A DNA stretch of 64,000 bases from Calocera cornea HHB12733 (lineage: Eukaryota; Basidiomycota; Dacrymycetes; Dacrymycetales; Dacrymycetaceae). Positions 59,030-64,000 of the stretch are shown here, in pieces. The notes beneath the pieces are model-generated. The model did no database searches and had not been told where the DNA came from. It saw nothing but the letters and a program-made list of their open reading frames with translations. The translations under genes and the position numbers were made by a program. Each line of letters starts with the position of its first letter. Position 1 is the first letter of the stretch. The stretch spans positions 41,969-105,968 of the forward strand of contig KV423926.1 of assembly GCA_001632435.1 (NCBI GenBank). The letters run 5' to 3'.

Positions 59030-61826
59030 ATGGTCAAGTTTGAGCACAACGGTGAACACGCTTCCATCACCCCCAACCTTTCCGACGGTCACACGAGCCC
59101 CGCGGCTGACGATGATCAGCAAAATGGCCATGATGAGTACACCGACATCTCCCAGAGCGCATTTGCCATCGAGAAACGCAAGCTGCTCGACGTCATCGAC
59201 AAGATTCGGGACATTGGAGGGGATGTAATCCCGCCGCTGCCGAGGATCGTTGTCATTGGAGTGAGCACAGGTCTCAACGTCCCATTGATGTTGTATTGAC
59301 AACCTTCGCAGAATCAGTCGGCAGGAAAGAGCTCGCTCATCGAGGCAGTCGCTCGCGTTAGTTCTCTTCGACTGTTAGTGGGAATTTCACTCATGACTGT
59401 CCGTAGATCAATGTCCCCAGGGATATGGGAACGTGCACGCGTTGCCCTTCCGAGATTCGACTGCGTTCCTCTGACGGCCCTTGGACATGCCTGATCTCTC
59501 TGCGCTGGGAATACGACCAGAATGGACAGAAGCTGCGCGATGTCCAGACAGTGCCATTTGGAGAGAAGTTCAACGACAAGAGCCAAGTCGAGCCCATGCT
59601 GCGTCGTGCACAGTTGGCCATTCTCAATCCGAAGACCGAACATCGCCTGTTCCTTGATGCAGACCTAACGAAATTCGAGAATGCTGGCGAGCTCAATTTT
59701 TCACGCAATGTGATCTGTATCGAGGTCACCGGCCCTGGGCTGACAGATCTCACTTTCGTGGACCTTCCCGTAAGTTGACGTTTGCGAATTTGAGAGCTGA
59801 AATCTTAGAAACCGCTGTTGCAGGGCATCATCTCCAGCGTACAGGACACAAGCCAGACCGATCTCATTGAGCTTATCAAGTCAATGGTGAAGGAATACAT
59901 CGGTGGTAACTCGATCATACTGGTCGCCATCACCATGCGAGGTTCGTCCCCGTTATTTGAGCAGAGCATGTAGTAATCCAGTCATCAGATGACATCGACA
60001 ACCAAGCAGCTATCCTTGAGGCAAGGAAGGCTGATCCCGAAGGCATTCGCACCATAGGTGTGTTCGACTCAACCTCGCCTGAACTACCAGCGTGTTAACT
60101 CGATCTCAGGTGTGCTAACCAAACCCGACACCATCCAGGCAGGAGAGGAGTCCCAGTGGCTTCCCGTAGTGCAGAATATGAAGAACCGTCTTCGCCTCGG
60201 TTACTTCGTAACAAAGCAACCTTCCCCTTCCGAGATCAAAGTAGGGACGACGTTTTCGAAATCTCGCCAGAGCGAACAGACCTTCTTCCGCACCACTGAG
60301 CCGTGGGCCTCGCTTCCCATTGATGTTCGTGCTCGACTAGGCACACCGAATCTCACGTCAACGCTGAGCACTCTTCTAACGGATGCGATTAAGAGCTCGT
60401 GAGTACCGCGATTTTTTCTGTGAGCCAGTCTCACCGTTATATTACAGCCTTCCGGGAATTGCGGGAAAGATCAATTCATCTCTCCAGAAGGTTCGGCTTG
60501 CACTTGCTGCCCTACCCAACGAGCCGTCCAAGAACCCACTTAGTGACATGCTGGAACTATGCCAGCAAGTGCGGGACGAACTGGCGCATCATATCAAGGG
60601 TTCGGAGGGTCATGTTGAGCTTCTGCAGCGGAACAAGGCGAATTACGAGAACTTCAAGCGTCTGATTCATGGCACCGCTCCCCAATTTGTTCCGTATACG
60701 AGGCAAGAGACCGCCTGGAATGCCGGATATAGTGATCCGGACTTTGTGAGCGATGAATCGGCGGAACGCGATGACAACCCCATCCTCAACCTGGATGATA
60801 TCCGTGAAATCATTGCCAAGTACGTGCTGCCACACAACACTATAGGCTGGAACTAATTGTAAGCCAGAGCGACCACCCGAGAGCTCCCATACAGCGTACC
60901 CTTCCCGGCAAAGGTATATATGATGATGAAGCCGATCAAGAAATGGCCAGAGCTGGCCGACACGTGCTTCGATTCTATCTTCCCAGATGTGGAAAAGCTC
61001 TGCGATACAATCGCTACCCGAGCATTTGGTCGCTTCGAGCATGGACCTCTGTTACGCCTGGTCCGGTAAGTTGTTCTTTACTAGCTTTGTCAGCTATTGG
61101 GCTCACGAAGAGACAGTGATATCCTCACGGATACCATCACAGACTTGAAGCAAAAGACTAAAGTCGCGCTGAGCATCGTCCTTGAGATGGAGGAATTCCC
61201 TGGCACATTGAATCAGCACTACTATACGGCCACACGTAGCAAGCTCATTGCTCACTATCAAGCGCAGAGGAAGCAGCGCCAGACGAAACCCATGTCAACT
61301 TTCGCTTTCGCCAACGCCAGCGAGTATGACGACTCTAATATTGCGGAGGCTATCAGCGCCCTTGTCCGTGTCCACCAGTATCGGGATGTGAAAGAGGAAG
61401 ACTTGACCAAGCTCTTGCCCGAAGATCCCTATACTCAGGACATTACGTTCATGGCAGACGCACGCGCATATTTCCAGGTCAGCGGCGTATGAGATTTGTA
61501 TTGGTCGCCCCGCTAACAATGTTCTACACTAGGTTGCTTACAAGGTCTGAAAACCAGCAAACTGTGGCTGACAGGAAGCTGACCATATTTAGCGTATCAT
61601 CGACAATGTACCGCACGCCATCGACCACAACTTCATATTCCCGCTGGCCCGCACGATCCACGAAGCTCTCATCTCCGGCTTGCACATGAACACGGTGGAG
61701 GGGGCAGAGAAGTGCCGTGAGTACCTCCAGGAGAGTCCTCATGTGGTGCAGAAGCGCGAGACGCTGCAGTCCACCAAGAATCGACTGGACAGGGCCAGGG
61801 CGGAGCTGCGCCTGATCGGGCTGTAA
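59030..61826 (+). CDS. Dynamin-like GTPase, tandem copy 2
   Basis: Same domain order and largely the same intron positions as copy 1. Motifs: G1 NQSAGKSSLIEAVAR, switch I VPRDMGTCTRCPSEIRL, G3 VDLPG, G4 LTKPDT, stalk block YFVTKQPSPSEIK and GED-like tail ETLQSTKNRLDRARAEL ending RLIGL. The N-terminal extension (MVKFEHNGEHASITPNLSDG) is longer and polar. Near the 3' end one intron (about 61477-61533) interrupts FQ/VAYK where copy 1 has none, and the next junction (after VAYK) uses GTCTGA where copy 1 has GC. The frame is intact throughout, about 780 residues. Probably cytosolic and membrane-associated when assembled; function is inferred from family only. Confidence 0.9.
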
Positions 61827-62547
61827 TCACTCGATCGACTTGTCATATGTTGCAGGCCAAGCGATTTTTCCGCTCGACTAGAATAGCCAGCTTGGGATCC
61901 CCTGCAGCGCAGAGTGTAGAGAGCATGAGGGACACTGCTTATCCGCAAGGAGAACGTCTTTTGACCCAGCGATCCGAGCTCCGACGGCGGCGGGCTGCGG
62001 GCTCCGCGACAGCGAGACCATCCAGGGATCGTGAACTTCTGTCGAAATTAGATCCCGTGCTTCTTTTGGACTGACTCGTGGGGCTGTGCCGGTGGACCCC
62101 CGTGCGGAACGCCGCAAACGGCTGCCCGCACGAAACTGCACGGAACCCGGCTGTACTGGCGACAGTTACACTTTCACAGTCGGACCGCGACAGTTGGGGT
62201 TCAGTATCCAGACCATCTCTACAGCGCGGACAACCGAAGGAGGGCGAGGCAACCGGCGCTCATGGCTGCAAATACAGTAAGGGCAGACCACCAGCGTGGC
62301 ACATTCAGTAACAGGCCCGGCACATGGACTGCCAGGGTCCAATTTGCTCGGCGACGAACTTCGACGGGTGTCTTCTATCCGTTCTTCCTGCTCTCTATCA
62401 TCAACGCCGACGTAGAATTGTTACCACCAAGTTTGCTCTTACGCGATCTAGATTTGTCAAGTCAGCGGATGTAAAATATGCTTCAGAAAACTGTGTGCAG
62501 GGCTTTGCGTCCCGCACCGTCACTCATCCTTTGGGACACTTCACATC
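61827..62547. other. Spacer between dynamin-like copies 2 and 3
   Basis: Short frames only. No clear TATA box like those of copies 1 and 2; an AT-rich GTAAAATATG near 62469-62478 lies about 75 nt upstream of copy 3. Confidence 0.4.
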
Positions 62548-64000
62548 ATGGGTGACTCCGTGGAAAGTGTCCAGCATTCATTCATTGGCATTTCTCAAAG
62601 CGCGTTTGCTGATGAAAATCGCAAACTGCTGGACGTAATCGACAAGATCCGTGACATCGGTGGAGACATTGGCATTCCTCAGCTGCCACGAATCGTGGTG
62701 ATTGGTGTACGTACATAGCCCGCCCACCGTACCACCTTCAAGTCTGATAAGTTCCCTCCGCTGTAGAATCAGTCTGCAGGGAAGAGCTCCCTAATCGAGG
62801 CGATTGCTCGGGTATCCGTGTTGCTCTTGTAACAGAGCTGACATTGGCTGATGGGAGGCAGATAAACGTTCCGCGGGATATTGGGACTTGTACAAGATGT
62901 CCCTCAGAAATTCGCTTGCGCTCCTCTCCACACAGATGGCAATGCCGGATATCTCTTCGCTGGGAATATGACAAGGACGGTGACAGATATGAGGATGTCA
63001 ATACCGAGCCCTTTGGCAAGAAGTTCGCTGACCCATCAAAAGTGGAAGACATGCTGCGTCGTGCACAACTAGCGATTCTGAGTCCAAGCAGGGAAGCTAG
63101 CGATTTTCTGAAAGGCAATGTGGAAAAATTGGCTACTACCACAGAGCTTTATTTTTCTAGAAACGTGATCTGCGTGGAAGTCTCGGGACCAGATCTGACG
63201 GATCTCACTTTTGTGGATCTGCCCGTACGTGCAACGGTATACACGTGTAGAGCAAAGACTGAACGCATGCCAGGGCATCATATCCAGCGTTCAATCTGCC
63301 AGGCAATCCAACTTGATTGAAATGATCAAGTCGATGGTTCGGGAATACATCACCGGAACTTCTATTATCTTGGTGGCCATAACCATGCGCGGTATGACTA
63401 TATGCGTCGTATGCATGGGATAGCTTTCGTGTTTACGAGAACCCCAGATGATATGGACAATCAAGCCGCGATCTTGGAAGCGAGAAGGGCTGATCCTGAC
63501 GGCACACGTACAATCGGTCAGTGCAGTGAGGTACAGAAGGGAGTGGCACTGACTCTGTGCTTCTTAGGAGTTCTCACCAAGCCAGATACTCTGCAAAAGG
63601 GCGAAGATGTGCAGTGGCTTCCCGTGGTTCAAAACCTGAAGAATCAGCTTCGCCTTGGGTATTACGTCACCAAGCAGCCATCCCCCGCAGAAATCAAACA
63701 GGGTGTTACGTTTGATGCTGCGCGGGAACTGGAGCAGACCTTCTTCGAGCGTATGAAGCCTTGGAGCAAGCTGTCTAAGAAGACTTGCGAGCGTTTGGGC
63801 ACTTCGAATCTGACTTCCAACCTAAGTCTCCTTCTGACGGATGCAATCAAGAAAAGGTCAGCCTGGAAGCATGTACCTCCGCTATGCTATCAGTTCTGAC
63901 ATCTGTCAGTATTCCTGACATTGCCGAAAAGATTTCTGCGAATCTTGGACGAACAAGGAAAGAGCTTGTGTCGCTGCCGAATGGGCAATCAACAAACCCG
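62548..64000 (+). CDS. Dynamin-like GTPase, tandem copy 3 (5' part; continues beyond window)
   Basis: Starts MGDSVESVQHSFIGISQS, then RKLLDVIDKIRDIGGDI as in copy 2. NQSAGKSSLIEAIAR, VPRDIGTCTRCPSEIRL, DLPG, VLTKPDTLQKGED and YYVTKQPSPAEIKQGVTF match the other copies. Intron positions agree with copies 1 and 2 up to the end. No disabling change is seen before position 64000, where the stalk begins (IPDIAEKISANLGRTRKE). Sequence is closer to copy 2 than to copy 1. Confidence 0.88.

Overview
The window looks like nuclear DNA of a filamentous basidiomycete, most likely a mushroom-forming Agaricomycete. Genes are dense and lie on both strands. Almost every gene is cut by many short introns of about 42-140 nt with GTRCGT-like donors and CAG/TAG acceptors. 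Codon use is GC-rich, and the gene content is eukaryotic (peroxin-14, PIG-P, mitochondrial EF-Tu, Bin3 methyltransferase). Exon boundaries below are read by eye from splice signals, frame phase and, where paralogs exist, comparison between copies.

Region 1 (1-16 kb) is accessory. A tandem family of protein-kinase-like genes has one intact copy (1454-2896), one copy with two breaks (4353-5816), a heavily broken third (6468-7893) and a fragment (12545-12815). A small pogo/mariner-like element lies at 8087-8567. This region also holds a small orphan gene (9029-9881), a 2-oxoglutarate/Fe(II) oxygenase, a divergent aminoglycoside-phosphotransferase-like gene and a possible Copia fragment.

Region 2 (16-31 kb) begins with mitochondrial EF-Tu, divergent from an unresolved Sel1/TPR-like gene. 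Three RTA1-like seven-TM genes on the minus strand are interleaved with a Bin3-type RNA methyltransferase, dihydrofolate reductase and a probable N-terminally acylated small protein. An 80-bp inverted repeat sits between RTA1 copies 2 and 3.

Region 3 (32-52 kb) is mostly housekeeping: PEX14, an S28 serine carboxypeptidase, a DMT/SLC35F-like transporter, a proline-iminopeptidase-like hydrolase, PIG-P, an F-box gene with a decayed paralog 9 kb away, ribulose-phosphate 3-epimerase, a type II Golgi glycosyltransferase and pyruvate kinase.

Region 4 (54-64 kb) is a tandem array of three dynamin-like GTPases, the third cut by the window end. The first two have TATA boxes at nearly identical distances from the start codon.

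No operon-like or CRISPR-like organisation is present. The most unusual signals are the number of GC-AG introns (five candidates, two of them in PIG-P), 10-nt and 13-nt microexons, and three families (kinase-like, F-box, RTA1/dynamin) caught at different stages of duplication, intron change and decay.
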